Below, piece after piece: positions 26,954-35,820 of a stretch of 64,000 nt of DNA (the stretch's first letter is position 1; each line of letters opens with the position of its first letter). The notes under the pieces were generated by a model. It had not been told where the DNA came from, ran no database searches, and was given only the letters and a program-made list of their open reading frames with translations. Position numbers and translations under genes: made by a program. This stretch comes from Pontibacter anaerobius (GTDB lineage: Bacteria; Bacteroidota; Bacteroidia; Cytophagales; Hymenobacteraceae), in contig NZ_JAPFQO010000015.1 of assembly GCF_026241195.1 (NCBI RefSeq), positions 1-64,000 on the forward strand, read 5' to 3'.

Positions 26954-28327
26954 ATGAGTAAACTGAGACAGTTTCTGCAGGACGCGGAGACAAAAGCATT
27001 CGACCAAGGCCACCGCGCTACCATCAAATTCAACATCGGCAAGTATAACGCCGCTGTGCAGCGTGGCCTCACCCAATACACCGACCATGAACTGGCCCGC
27101 GAGCGTGGCTCTTACATAAAAACCCAGACCATCAACAACCTGGACAAGTACCTGATGGAGTTTGAGGCCAACTTTACCGCCCGTGGCGGTAAGGTGATCT
27201 GGGCCCGCGACGCACAGGAGGCCTTAAAGGAGATTGGCGAGATCATGAAGCGCAAACGCGCCCGCTCGGTGGTAAAGTCCAAATCCATGACCACGGAGGA
27301 GGTGCACCTGAACGAGTACCTGGAGAAGAACGGCATCGAGACCGTGGAGACCGACCTGGGCGAGTACATTGTGCAGCTGGCGGAGCAGCGCCCTTACCAC
27401 ATCGTAACGCCGGCCATGCACATGTCTAAAAACGACATCCGGGATCTGTTTGTGCGCAAGCTGGGCATACAACCAACCGATAATGCTGAGGAACTGGTAG
27501 GCGTGGCCCGCAAGCTGCTTCGCGAGAAGTATACCTCTGCCGAGGTAGGCATAACCGGTGGCAATTTCCTGATCGCTGATGTGGGCGGCGTAGCCGTAAC
27601 AGAGAACGAGGGCAATGCCCGTCTCTCTACAAGCTTCCCGAAAACGCATATCGCCATAGTGGGCATCGAGAAGATGATCCCCTCCATCATGGACCTGGAC
27701 CTTTTCTGGCCCCTGCTGAGCACCAGCGGCACCGGACAGAACGTAACTGTGTACAACACCATTTTTACCGGCCCGCGCCAGCCAAAAGAGAAGGACGGAC
27801 CGGAGGAAATGTATGTGATCCTGCTGGATAACGGCCGTACCGACCTGCTGGCCCTGCCCGAGAAGCGCGAGGCCCTGAACTGCATCCGCTGCGGCGCTTG
27901 CCTGAACGTGTGCCCGGTATACAAAAACATCGGCGGCCATACATACGAGACCACCTACAGCGGCCCGATCGGCTCGGTAATCTCGCCGCACTACAACGGC
28001 ATGGCCGAGCACAAGCACCTGAGCTTCGCCAGTTCCCTCTGCGGCGCCTGTACCTCGGTTTGCCCGGTCAAGATCAACATCCATAACCTGCTGCTGCTAA
28101 ACCGCAAACAGAGCGTGGACCAAGGCCTGGCGGACGGACAGGAAACCACTGCCATGAAGCTTTGGCTCAGGGCCATGAAGAGCCGCACGCTGCTAAACCT
28201 GGCACCTTCCGGCATCAAGAACTTCGTGCTGAAGCGCGTGCTGAAAGACACCTGGAGCAAGCGCCGCGAACCACTGCACGTACCTAAAAAATCGTTTAAC
28301 CAGCTCTGGAAAGAGCAACGCGGATAA
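26954..28327 (+). CDS. lutB: LutB/LldF-type L-lactate oxidation iron-sulfur protein
   Basis: A 457-aa protein of the LutB family. N-terminal LUD domain (about residues 60-300, with VKSKSMTTEEVHLNEYLE), two 4Fe-4S ferredoxin-like clusters (CIRCGACLNVCPVY, about 312-325, and CGACTSVCPVKI, about 362-373), and a C-terminal LutB tail. In Bacillus and many others LutA, LutB and LutC form a lactate dehydrogenase complex; here lutA and lutC are not adjacent. A strong purine-rich AAGGGGG Shine-Dalgarno-like run lies 8 bp before the ATG, unusual for this phylum. Confidence 0.93.
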   Translation: MSKLRQFLQDAETKAFDQGHRATIKFNIGKYNAAVQRGLTQYTDHELARERGSYIKTQTINNLDKYLMEFEANFTARGGKVIWARDAQEALKEIGEIMKRKRARSVVKSKSMTTEEVHLNEYLEKNGIETVETDLGEYIVQLAEQRPYHIVTPAMHMSKNDIRDLFVRKLGIQPTDNAEELVGVARKLLREKYTSAEVGITGGNFLIADVGGVAVTENEGNARLSTSFPKTHIAIVGIEKMIPSIMDLDLFWPLLSTSGTGQNVTVYNTIFTGPRQPKEKDGPEEMYVILLDNGRTDLLALPEKREALNCIRCGACLNVCPVYKNIGGHTYETTYSGPIGSVISPHYNGMAEHKHLSFASSLCGACTSVCPVKINIHNLLLLNRKQSVDQGLADGQETTAMKLWLRAMKSRTLLNLAPSGIKNFVLKRVLKDTWSKRREPLHVPKKSFNQLWKEQRG

Positions 28328-28331
28328 AAAC

Positions 28332-28362
28332 AAAAAAGCCTGCTGATGAAGCAGGCTTTTTT
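28332..28362 (+). terminator. Terminator of lutB
   Basis: AAAAAAGCCTGC (28332-28343), loop TGATGAA, GCAGGCTTTTTT (28351-28362), right after the stop codon. Confidence 0.92.
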
Positions 28363-28479
28363 GTTTGTCTGGATCAGGATTTTCAGGATTAGTGGATGGA
28401 CAGGATTTCTCTGCAACACGCTGTTTCATCCCCCTGCCCTCAGAGCTACGCTCGCGACCTGTCTCTACAGCTATATATT

Positions 28480-28965
28480 TCTTCTGGCGCGAGTCTCCAG
28501 ACTCGTGTCCTACCAATGGTGTGAAGTCTCCGACTTCACTGAGACCGGAGGCATCAGGAAAATTCTGTAAACGATTAACCCACCCCTAACACCTCCGAGG
28601 AGGGGGATTCAGCAGCCGATTATCCAACCACCCCTGCCCCTCCTTATCCAAGGAGGGGAGTTTCACCTCTCCCCAGCCCTCTCCTAAAAACAGGAGAGGG
28701 AGCCCAGTTCCAGCTCCGTCAGCGGTGGCTATCGAAACCAATCCCAGTCTTTGGGTTGAGCGCCTTTGGAGTTTTTAGGTCCCGCGAGAGCGGGATTGCA
28801 AAGCGATAGCGAGCAAAGAAAAGCTCCCAGCGCGATGCCCAAAGACGAGGCTTCCCGGCCTGGAGGGAGCCAAGGCCAGAGATGCAACATCAGGCTTGTA
28901 AGACTGCGGAATAGCAGTAGTAGAAAAGAATAGCTTGTTTCCAGTTGCAGGAAGCAGTAGCACAT
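28480..28965 (-). repeat. Dispersed intergenic repeat, copy B
   Basis: Lies between the convergent ends of lutB and nuoD, and fills the 640 bp there with its flanks. The core (about 28700-28960) is in reverse orientation: GACTTGGG-like segment replaced by CTTTGGGTTGAGCGCC, then GGAGTTTTTAGG, AAAGCTCCCAGCGCGATG and GGCCTGGAGGGAGCC. The hairpin module CGAGTCT-CC-AGACTCG (28490-28505) is in forward orientation, so the copy is a mosaic. A second hairpin GAAGTC-TCC-GACTTC follows. Internal frames are shifted relative to copies C, D and F. Confidence 0.82.
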
Positions 28966-29004
28966 AAGCGCACACTTGCGTGAGCCAGCAAGTATACTTT
29001 ACAC

Positions 29005-30210
29005 TTACCTATCCACTTCCCCCAACACAATATCCACAGAACCGACGATGGCGATCAAATCCGCCACCATACAGCCGCGGCTGATTTCGGGTAGTACCGA
29101 GAGGTTCACGAAGCTGGGGGCACGGCCTTTGGCGCGGAACGGCACGTCGCTCTTGTCGGTGGTGCGGAAGAAGTAGCCCAGTTCGCCGCGCGGTGTCTCG
29201 CCTCTAAAGTATAACTCCTGGCTGCCGGTCATGCGTATTTTCTTGGGGCAGGCGGCCTGCGGGTCGAAGTCCGGGGTGCGTTTGTGGTTGCCGGTCAGCT
29301 GGTCGAGGCACTGGCGGATGATCTTGACAGACTCGCGGCACTCCAGGGCGCGCACGTAGTTGCGGTCCCAGCAGTCGCCGGTGGTACCGGCAAGCCCCTG
29401 CCCTATCGGCACCTCAAAATCCAGCTCTGGGTACACGCTGTAACCGTCCACGCGGCGCAAATCATACTTTAAACCAGAACCGCGCAGCATCGGGCCGGAG
29501 CAGCTGTAGTTAATCGCCACATCCAGCGGCAGCACACCCACGTTGGCCGTGCGGTCTATAAAGATTTTGTTTGTCAGTAGTATGGTGTCCAGCTCGTCGA
29601 GCTTAGGCTGCAGGTACTCGATAAACTCGCGGCAGCGCTCCTCAAACCCGATAGGCAGATCATAGTATAAACCGCCCACCCAGATATAGTTGTACAGCAT
29701 CCGCGCCCCCGAAACCCACTCCAGCAGGCGCTGAATGTGCTCCCTATCGCGCAGCAGCCACAGGAAAGGCGTAAAAGCCCCGATGTCGATGGCGTAGGTG
29801 CCGATGGCCACAAAGTGCGAGGCGATGCGGTTGAGCTCCGTTACCAGCACCCGGATGTACTCCACCCGCTTCGGGATCTGGTCGGTAATGCCCAGCAACT
29901 TCTCCACACCCATGCACCACACATGCTCCGAGTTCATGGCGGCCAGGTAGTCCATGCGGTCCACATAAGGCAGCGTCTGGTTATAGGCCATACTTTCGGC
30001 ATGCTTCTCGAAGCAACGGTGCAGGTAACCGATGTGCGGCACCACCTCCTGAATGATCTCTCCGTCGGTGACCACCTCCAGGCGCAGTACGCCGTGCGTG
30101 CTCGGGTGCTGCGGTCCCATGTTCACGATCATCTCGCCGGACTTCAGCGCATCCTGGCTGAACTTGTTCGGTTCCGACTGCAGCAGGTAGTTTTTGTAGA
30201 TCGTGGACAC
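29005..30210 (-). CDS. nuoD: NADH-quinone oxidoreductase subunit D (49 kDa subunit)
   Basis: Full-length 401-aa NuoD, the subunit that forms the quinone pocket of complex I with NuoB. Family motifs are intact: [16 protein letters not shown] (about residues 31-46), [24 protein letters not shown], and the C-terminal [35 protein letters not shown]. It is cut off from nuoABC by 3.2 kb of opposite-strand genes, so it cannot share their transcript. A GACCTTTG box upstream (around 30260-30270 on the minus strand) is the only weak promoter candidate. The rest of complex I is not in the window. Confidence 0.97.
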   Translation of the reverse strand: MSTIYKNYLLQSEPNKFSQDALKSGEMIVNMGPQHPSTHGVLRLEVVTDGEIIQEVVPHIGYLHRCFEKHAESMAYNQTLPYVDRMDYLAAMNSEHVWCMGVEKLLGITDQIPKRVEYIRVLVTELNRIASHFVAIGTYAIDIGAFTPFLWLLRDREHIQRLLEWVSGARMLYNYIWVGGLYYDLPIGFEERCREFIEYLQPKLDELDTILLTNKIFIDRTANVGVLPLDVAINYSCSGPMLRGSGLKYDLRRVDGYSVYPELDFEVPIGQGLAGTTGDCWDRNYVRALECRESVKIIRQCLDQLTGNHKRTPDFDPQAACPKKIRMTGSQELYFRGETPRGELGYFFRTTDKSDVPFRAKGRAPSFVNLSVLPEISRGCMVADLIAIVGSVDIVLGEVDR

Positions 30211-30436
30211 GGGCGAGTTAGAAAGTTAAAATGTTAGAAAGTTAGAGCGTTGCTTCTTCTGCAAAGGTCGGAAAAAACGGGGATTTATGTTGGGGTTTGT
30301 TGGGGGGTACAATTTAATAATGTAATTTAAAATTATATAAAATAACGAATATATAGTATATTTTTATTCAAACATTCGTTTCACATTGAATGTATGTAGA
30401 ATGCAGAAACAAGACCACACAGTTAGTTGAAATATC

Positions 30437-31345
30437 ATGGAAAGATTACTAAGAGAGCCAATTGAAAACTATCTTACACAAAAGCGTCAAGCTTTTGCGG
30501 GCAACCCATTAGCCGACCAAATGAGGCATGAATTTCCAGAACTTATAAACCGAATTTTATCCGACCAAACTAGATACAAGGTTGTAGGCTCTCCCGGTAA
30601 AGGCAATTGGACTGATTGCCCTTGGATTGCAATTTTTGACACTCTAGTTACTGATACTGCACAATCAGGATATTATCCCGTGTTTCTATTTAAGGCCGAT
30701 ATGTCAGGCGTATATTTATCATTAAACCAGGGTGTAACTGAGGTAAAAGACTACTATAAAAGTGAGGCAAGAAACGTACTAAAACTTAGAGCAGAAGACT
30801 ATCGAGCAAAGATCGATCTTGATACTAATGACTTACTTGAAATAAATCTCAGCTCGATAAATTCGAACGCCAGACTTTATGAAGCGGGCAACATAATAGC
30901 ACGGTATTACCCTGCTGACAACTTACCTAATGAAACCGAACTAATTGCTGATATCCTGCACTTTCTTCACCTCTATGAGGAACTTAATTTTAATGATACA
31001 CATGTTGACGAAAACAAAGGATTAACAGCTACAGAAAAGAAACAATATCGACTTCATTTTAGAATAGAACGCAATTCTAGATTATCAAAAAAAGTAAAAG
31101 AATATAAAGGTTATGTATGTGAAGCATGCGAGTTTGACTTCACAACGAAGTATGGAGATCTCGGCCGTAAATTCATAGAAGCACATCATTTAACCCCAAT
31201 CTCTAATTTAGGTATTGGACAGTATAAGATTAACATTCAAACTGATTTTGCTGTGCTTTGTAGCAACTGTCATAGTATGATACATAGGCTTGATGATCCA
31301 AGTAATCTTACTCATCTTAGAAATATAGTTAAGGGAATAGAATAA
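30437..31345 (+). CDS. MrcB-like N-terminal domain fused to HNH endonuclease (likely modification-dependent restriction enzyme)
   Basis: A 302-aa nuclease. Residues about 5-185 resemble the MrcB-like (DUF3578) N-terminal domain (GSPGKGNWTDCPWIAIFD, YYPVFLFKADMSGVYLSLNQGV). Residues about 228-300 form a zinc-type HNH domain, with CEACEF, the AHHLTPIS core and CSNCHSMIH. The pairing is known from predicted type IV (modified-DNA) restriction enzymes. Base composition is much more AT-rich than the neighbours, and the gene has no exact AAGTATA/TATACTT word, so recent transfer is likely. It sits inside the disrupted nuo locus on the opposite strand. No methylase or McrC partner is visible. Confidence 0.85.
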   Translation: MERLLREPIENYLTQKRQAFAGNPLADQMRHEFPELINRILSDQTRYKVVGSPGKGNWTDCPWIAIFDTLVTDTAQSGYYPVFLFKADMSGVYLSLNQGVTEVKDYYKSEARNVLKLRAEDYRAKIDLDTNDLLEINLSSINSNARLYEAGNIIARYYPADNLPNETELIADILHFLHLYEELNFNDTHVDENKGLTATEKKQYRLHFRIERNSRLSKKVKEYKGYVCEACEFDFTTKYGDLGRKFIEAHHLTPISNLGIGQYKINIQTDFAVLCSNCHSMIHRLDDPSNLTHLRNIVKGIE

Positions 31346-31365
31346 TAAGGACAAGGGTCGCCCCG

Positions 31366-31415
31366 CTAGCTCGTGCTTCCAACCAGAAACAACAGCACGA
31401 GCTAGAAGCTCGCGC
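31366..31415. repeat. Hairpin-module repeat after the HNH gene
   Basis: Nested inverted repeats. On the minus strand GCGCGAGCT-TCT-AGCTCGTG (31396-31415) is the same module seen in the dispersed repeats (constant outer GCG and GTG, variable paired arms). An outer CTAGCTCGTGCT (31366-31377) pairs with AGCACGAGCTAG (31394-31405). It could act as the terminator of the HNH gene. Confidence 0.65.
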
Positions 31416-31451
31416 TAGCGAAAGGCCAGCAAAAAAGCATCTCTCAAAACC

Positions 31452-31880
31452 ATGCACCTCCGCACCCTCACCCTCGCACACGCCGAAGCCATCACCAGCC
31501 TCTCCTCTCAACTCGGTTACAAGGCATCGGTGGTAGAAACCAACGTATGGCTGCAGGAAATCCTGGAGGGTAAGGATAACTATGTTCTTGGCGCTGTGCT
31601 GGACGACAGGCTTATCGGTTGGGTGCATGCATTTTACACGGTGCGGCTGGAGTCCGGGGCGTTTGTGGAGATTGGTGGACTGGTGGTGGATGATAACCAT
31701 AGGAGAACAGGCGCTGGCCGCAGGATGGTGGAGCAGGTGCGCAGTTGGGCAAAACAAAAAGGAGTAAGTAAAGTAAGGGTGCGCTGCAACACCAAAAGGG
31801 AAGATTCCCATACTTTCTATAAGGCTATCGGCTTCCAGGAGTTGAAAGAACAAAAGGTTTTCGATATATTGCCCTTATAA
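31452..31880 (+). CDS. GNAT-family N-acetyltransferase
   Basis: A 142-aa acetyltransferase. Acetyl-CoA is bound by the VVDDNHRRTGAGRRMVEQV loop (Q/RxxGxG/A, about residues 77-95), followed by the FYKAIGFQEL motif near the C-terminus. Substrate unknown. It is 11 bp upstream of the small membrane-protein gene and appears to be the first gene of a three-gene operon with it and the prohibitin. Confidence 0.9.
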   Translation: MHLRTLTLAHAEAITSLSSQLGYKASVVETNVWLQEILEGKDNYVLGAVLDDRLIGWVHAFYTVRLESGAFVEIGGLVVDDNHRRTGAGRRMVEQVRSWAKQKGVSKVRVRCNTKREDSHTFYKAIGFQELKEQKVFDILPL

Positions 31881-31890
31881 CATACTTCCC

Positions 31891-32079
31891 ATGAAATTCG
31901 GATACATCCTCCTGCTCGGCCTGCTGCTGCTGATCGACATCCTTACCTTTACCGAGATCGCGTCCATGGTGCGCCAGCCCTCCGACCTGAAAGTGGCCAT
32001 TGGCCTCGGCCTGCTGGTGGTGCTCATCATCGCCAACTTCTTCGTTATCCGCTATTCCATCAACAGACTTAAAGCCTAA
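31891..32079 (+). CDS. Small two-helix membrane protein
   Basis: A 62-aa protein with two predicted membrane helices (about residues 3-21 and 35-55: FGYILLLGLLLLIDILTF and VAIGLGLLVVLIIANFFVI). No known family. It lies tightly between the GNAT gene (10 bp) and the prohibitin gene (3 bp), so it is likely real and co-translated; a role as a partner of the prohibitin is only a guess. Confidence 0.65.
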   Translation: MKFGYILLLGLLLLIDILTFTEIASMVRQPSDLKVAIGLGLLVVLIIANFFVIRYSINRLKA

Positions 32080-32082
32080 CCC

Positions 32083-32883
32083 ATGAACAACGCCCGTCAG
32101 CTTTTAACCTGGAGCCTCAGCTTCATCCTTATACTTGTGTTCTCCATCACCGCCATGAAATCCTGTACCCGTATTGATGCGGGACATGAAGGGATACTTG
32201 TAAAACTCTACGGCACCGACAAGGGCGTGCAGGACGTGAACCTGGTAACAGGCCGCGTGTGGTACAACCCGTTTACCGAGGAGGTGTTCCAGTTCCCGAC
32301 TTTCGTGCAGACGGTGGACTACCCTGCCTTTACCGTGAACGCCAAAGACGGCTCCGTTTTTACCGTAGACCCGACGATTTCCTTCAGGGTGAGTCCGGGA
32401 GAGAGCCCACGTATCTTCAGCAAGTACCGCAAGGATATCGAGCTGATTACCAAGACCACACTGTTCAACTATACCCGTGACGCTTTCCGCATCCAGTTTA
32501 ACAAGTACAGCACCGACAGCATCATCTCGAACCGCCAAAGCTTCGAAGACAAGGTACAGATCGCTTTGGATAACGCCTTGCGAAAAGAGGGTTTTGAGCT
32601 GGAGCAGATGACCAGCGGCCTGCAGTACCCCGACGAGATTGTGCGCGCCGTGAACCTAAAGAACCGCGCCGTGCAGCAGGCCCTGCAGGTAGAGAACGAA
32701 CTGAAAGTAGCCGAGGCCCAGGCACGCAAGAAGATCGTGGAAGCCGAAGCCGAGGCCCGCGCCAACGAACTCCGCCAGCGCACCCTTACTCCGCTGCTCA
32801 TCCAGCAGCAGTTTATTGAGAAGTGGGACGGCCGTACGCCGCTCTACGGCAACTCGCCCACGTTTTTTAAGAATGTGCAGTAA
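32083..32883 (+). CDS. Prohibitin/SPFH-domain membrane protein
   Basis: A 266-aa protein of the SPFH (stomatin-prohibitin-flotillin-HflK/C) superfamily. One N-terminal membrane helix (about residues 8-26), an SPFH domain (about 27-200, with RIDAGHEGILVKLYG and the prohibitin-like EVFQFPTFVQTVDYPAFTVNA region) and a coiled-coil tail rich in Ala/Glu (ENELKVAEAQARKKIVEAEA). Such proteins form ring scaffolds around membrane proteases such as FtsH. Last gene of the operon, with a very strong terminator 15 bp after the stop. Confidence 0.92.
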   Translation: MNNARQLLTWSLSFILILVFSITAMKSCTRIDAGHEGILVKLYGTDKGVQDVNLVTGRVWYNPFTEEVFQFPTFVQTVDYPAFTVNAKDGSVFTVDPTISFRVSPGESPRIFSKYRKDIELITKTTLFNYTRDAFRIQFNKYSTDSIISNRQSFEDKVQIALDNALRKEGFELEQMTSGLQYPDEIVRAVNLKNRAVQQALQVENELKVAEAQARKKIVEAEAEARANELRQRTLTPLLIQQQFIEKWDGRTPLYGNSPTFFKNVQ

Positions 32884-32897
32884 GTATAAAGTATAAC

Positions 32898-32933
32898 AAA
32901 GAAGCCGCCGGAAGTATAACCGGCGGCTTCTTT
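32898..32933 (+). terminator. Terminator of the prohibitin operon, loop made by AAGTATAA
   Basis: Fourteen-base arms AAAGAAGCCGCCGG (32898-32911) and CCGGCGGCTTCTTT (32920-32933) with loop AAGTATAA. Confidence 0.93.
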
Positions 32934-32940
32934 GTTTTAA

Positions 32941-33390
32941 CCCCAGCCCTCTCCTAAGAACAGGAGAGGGAGTTCCAGTAGTACCATGCCCAACCACCCC
33001 TGCCCCTCCTTGGCTAAGGAGGGGAGTTCGGTTTAAGCTCTGTTAGCGGAAGCTATCGAAAACTGATCCCAGTCTTCCCGTTGAGCGCCTTTGGAGTTTT
33101 TCCGGTGCCGAAGGCATTGCGACGTAGGAGCAAAGGAAAAGGTCCCAGCGCGATGCGGGAAGACGAGGCCTCCCGGCCTGGAGGGCGCCAAGTATAAAAT
33201 GAAACAATAGGTTGTAAGACTGCGGATCAGCTGCAACTAGTAAGGATAGCTTGTGTCCAGTTGAAGGAAGCGGCGGCTAAAGTATAAATGGACAGGTATA
33301 AAGTATAGCAATGCAACAGGTATGGCTCTCCGAGCCAGTTGAGTTACAAACTCAACATCATAATAGGACACAAGTCTGAAGACTTGCGCC
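32941..33390 (-). repeat. Dispersed intergenic repeat, copy C
   Basis: Near-complete reverse-orientation copy between the convergent ends of the prohibitin and nuoC genes. From left to right: AGGAGAGGG blocks, core (33050-33190) with CAGTCTTCCCGTTGAGCGCC, GGAGTTTTTCCGG, CCCAGCGCGATG and GGCCTGGAGGG, the AAGGATAGCTTGTGTCCAG segment, TATA-word spacer, hairpins TGGCTC-TCC-GAGCCA and GTTGAGTT-ACA-AACTCAAC, and the module CAAGTCT-GA-AGACTTG (33371-33386). Confidence 0.88.
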
Positions 33391-33448
33391 AGCGGTAGCG
33401 TAAGCATTTAGCTTAGATTTAACAGCAGCTTTGCAAGTATAACCAATC

Positions 33449-34048
33449 CTACTCCGGCTTCTCCCGCATATCCGGGAACTGCTCATTCTCCTTTTTAATG
33501 ATCAGTTGCGGCTCGCCCTTAAAGCCATTCAGTTCGTTGTGCTGGTCGAAAGGTACTTTGATACCATGGTAGTACTCCTGCAACTGGTAATCCTTGCGGA
33601 GCGGGTGGCCCTCCCAGTCGGCGGCGCAGAGGATGCGGCGCATGTCGGGGTGGTCTTTAAAGTAGATACCGTATAGATCGAACACCTCACGCTCGTGCCA
33701 GTCGGCGGTGCGCCAGATGTGGCTGACGGTGGGCACTTGCGGGATAACCTCTTCCAGCGTGTTGTTGCGCCGCAGCTGTACCTTCAGCGTCAGGTGATGG
33801 TCGTACGGGATAGAGTATAAAGTATAAATCACCTCCATGGTGCCAGCCGCGGGGCCGTTGTCCATGCCCGTCAGGCAGGAGAGGTAATCGAAATAAGTCT
33901 GCTCGTTGTCGTGGAGCTCCAGGCATACCTCCGGCAGGCGCTCCGGCTGAAGCACCAGGTAGGGCTGCAGGGCATCGGCCTTGGCCTCAAGTATAACTTC
34001 TGCGCCAAATCTGTCGGCTATAAACTGCTGTAGCTCCGCGAAGGTCAT
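33449..34048 (-). CDS. nuoC: NADH-quinone oxidoreductase subunit C (30 kDa subunit)
   Basis: A 199-aa NuoC of the peripheral arm of complex I. It has the family core EREVFDLYGIYFKDHPDMRRIL followed by DWEGHPLRKDYQL (about residues 118-155). It is not fused to NuoD, as it is in enterics. The gene is the third of nuoA-nuoB-nuoC on the minus strand; it follows nuoB by 27 bp, and instead of nuoD the next downstream element is repeat copy C. Confidence 0.96.
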   Translation of the reverse strand: MTFAELQQFIADRFGAEVILEAKADALQPYLVLQPERLPEVCLELHDNEQTYFDYLSCLTGMDNGPAAGTMEVIYTLYSIPYDHHLTLKVQLRRNNTLEEVIPQVPTVSHIWRTADWHEREVFDLYGIYFKDHPDMRRILCAADWEGHPLRKDYQLQEYYHGIKVPFDQHNELNGFKGEPQLIIKKENEQFPDMREKPE

Positions 34049-34075
34049 AAGTATAAATTAAATGATGTAGGTGAA

Positions 34076-34639
34076 TCAAGACACGGCCTGTTGGTCGGCA
34101 CCTGATGCTGGCTGCTCCTGCTGCGCGCGTTTGGCCATGATCTGCTGCACGGCCCGCGGGGCGCGTATGGTTTCCTTTCGGATGATCTCCTGCAGCTTCA
34201 GGAAGCCACCGATCAGCGCCTCCGGCCTTGGTGGGCAGCCCGGCACGTACACATCCACCGGAATGATCCTGTCCACTCCCTTCACCACATGGTAGCCGTG
34301 CTCCCAGTACGGTCCGCCGCAGTTCGAGCAGCTTCCCATCGAGATCACGTAGCGCGGCTCCGGCATCTGCTCGTAGAGGCGGCGCACGCGGTCAGCCATC
34401 TTAAAGGTAACCGTGCCGGCCACAATCATCACATCCGACTGGCGCGGCGAGGCTCTCGGAATGATGCCGAAGCGGTCCAGGTCGTAGCCCGAGGCGTAGG
34501 CACCCATCATTTCGATGGCGCAGCACGCCAGACCAAAGCCCATCGGGAACAGCGAGGTAAGCCGCGCCCAATTCAGCAAATCGTCCAGTTTGGTGATCAC
34601 TACACCGCCTTCTCCAGTCTTATCCTGTGGTAAATTCAT
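34076..34639 (-). CDS. nuoB: NADH-quinone oxidoreductase subunit B (20 kDa, N2 cluster)
   Basis: A 187-aa NuoB carrying the terminal Fe-S cluster N2. The tandem cysteines lie in [11 protein letters not shown] (about residue 38-39) and the others in [11 protein letters not shown] and [13 protein letters not shown]. It starts 3 bp after nuoA, so translation is probably coupled. Confidence 0.98.
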   Translation of the reverse strand: MNLPQDKTGEGGVVITKLDDLLNWARLTSLFPMGFGLACCAIEMMGAYASGYDLDRFGIIPRASPRQSDVMIVAGTVTFKMADRVRRLYEQMPEPRYVISMGSCSNCGGPYWEHGYHVVKGVDRIIPVDVYVPGCPPRPEALIGGFLKLQEIIRKETIRAPRAVQQIMAKRAQQEQPASGADQQAVS

Positions 34640-34642
34640 CGG

Positions 34643-35152
34643 TTATGCTTCCTCTTGCTGCTGTGGCTTCTTTGGTTCATACGTTCGCTCGTTCACGCGC
34701 TGGTACACGTCCATCGGTATTTTGGAGCGGCCCTCCGGAAGTATGGGCTTCGGCTTAATCCAGTCGAGGTGGCCTTTGGCCCAGGCATAGGCCAGCCCCA
34801 GCACCAAAATCCCGATAAAGATGAACATCTCGATCAACGAAAACCATCCCCACACGCCATCGGTGGCCTCTATCAGCTCGCGGCGGCCAAACACCGTAGC
34901 CCACGGAAACAGGAACGCCAGCTCCACATCGAAAATGATGAAGATCAGCGCCACCACGTAAAAGCGCGGGTTAAACTGCACCCAGGCGTTCCCGATCGGC
35001 TCCTCCCCCGACTCGTAGGTTGCCAGCTTCTCGGGGTTCGGGTTTTTGGGGCGGATCAGGTTGGCCGTAAACAAGCCAATCACCACAAAAATAGCCCCGC
35101 CCACCAGGAAAAGCAGGATGGTTCCGAAGTCTGATGTATAGTTTTCTGCCAT
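34643..35152 (-). CDS. nuoA: NADH-quinone oxidoreductase subunit A
   Basis: A 169-aa membrane subunit with three helices (about residues 10-30, 70-92 and 100-130). The conserved loop [20 protein letters not shown] and the helix [20 protein letters not shown] are diagnostic. The C-terminal extension after helix 3 (about 35 residues, charged, ending KPQQQEEA) makes it longer than E. coli NuoA (147 aa). First gene of the truncated nuoABC operon. Confidence 0.97.
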   Translation of the reverse strand: MAENYTSDFGTILLFLVGGAIFVVIGLFTANLIRPKNPNPEKLATYESGEEPIGNAWVQFNPRFYVVALIFIIFDVELAFLFPWATVFGRRELIEATDGVWGWFSLIEMFIFIGILVLGLAYAWAKGHLDWIKPKPILPEGRSKIPMDVYQRVNERTYEPKKPQQQEEA

Positions 35153-35171
35153 TGTATTGCAGCTGTTTAGG

Positions 35172-35179
35172 CAAATTTA
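35172..35179 (-). promoter_or_regulatory. -7 element of the nuoABC promoter
   Basis: On the minus strand TAAATTTG matches TAnnTTTG, 19 bp before the nuoA ATG. No clear -33 TTTG is visible. Confidence 0.45.
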
Positions 35180-35270
35180 CGATAATTATGCGAGTTATGG
35201 GTATTGAGGTTGCTATGGTGAAGGTATGCGGTGATGGATTTATACTTTGGTGTTGTTAAGCCCCCTTATG

Positions 35271-35730
35271 GCGCAAGTCTCAAGACTTGTGTCCTATTAT
35301 GGTGTTGAGTTTGTAACGCAACTCTAGCCATACTTATACTTTGGCTATACTTGTTAGCCGTTGCTTTCTGTAGCTTGACACAAGCTATCCTTGCTAGTTG
35401 CAGCTGATCCTCAGTCTTACAACCTATTGTTTCATTTTATACTTGGCGCCCTCCAGGCCGGGAGGCCTCGTCTTCCCGCATCGCGCTGGGAGCTTTTCCT
35501 TTGCTCCTGCGTCGCAATGCCCTCACGGGCACCGGAAAAACTCCAAAGGCGCTCAACGGAAAGACTGGGAACAGTTTTCGATAGTCACCGCTGACGGAGC
35601 TTGAGCCGGGCTCCCTCTCCTGTTCTGGGGGTAGGGGCCCTCGAGAAAAGGAGAGGGTTGGGGAGAGGTGAAACACCCCTCCTTAGCCTCTAAAGGGGGC
35701 CCCTGCACCCCCAGGAGGGGCAGGGGTGGT
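35271..35730 (+). repeat. Dispersed intergenic repeat, copy D
   Basis: Near-complete forward copy between the divergent nuoA and thioredoxin-NHL genes. Order: module CAAGTCT-CA-AGACTTG then GTGTCC (35271-35293), TATACTT spacer, GACACAAGCTATCC, core (35440-35600) with GCCTCGTCTTCCCGCATCGC, CTCCAAAGGCGCTCAAC and GACTGGGA, then CCCCTACC/AGGAGAGGG blocks and GGAGGGGCAGGGG. Unlike the convergent copies, this one occupies a region where promoters must lie. Confidence 0.87.
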
Positions 35731-35820
35731 TGCACCCGGTACCACTAAAAGAAAAAACAAAACACCATCCAAACCTGTAACAAATAGAACACCGCACATG
35801 CTTAACCTATACTTTACCCT

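Noticed and set aside
30227-30246. Short GTTAGAAAGTTA direct repeat before nuoD
   Set aside because: Only two copies in AT-rich sequence; no array or known site.
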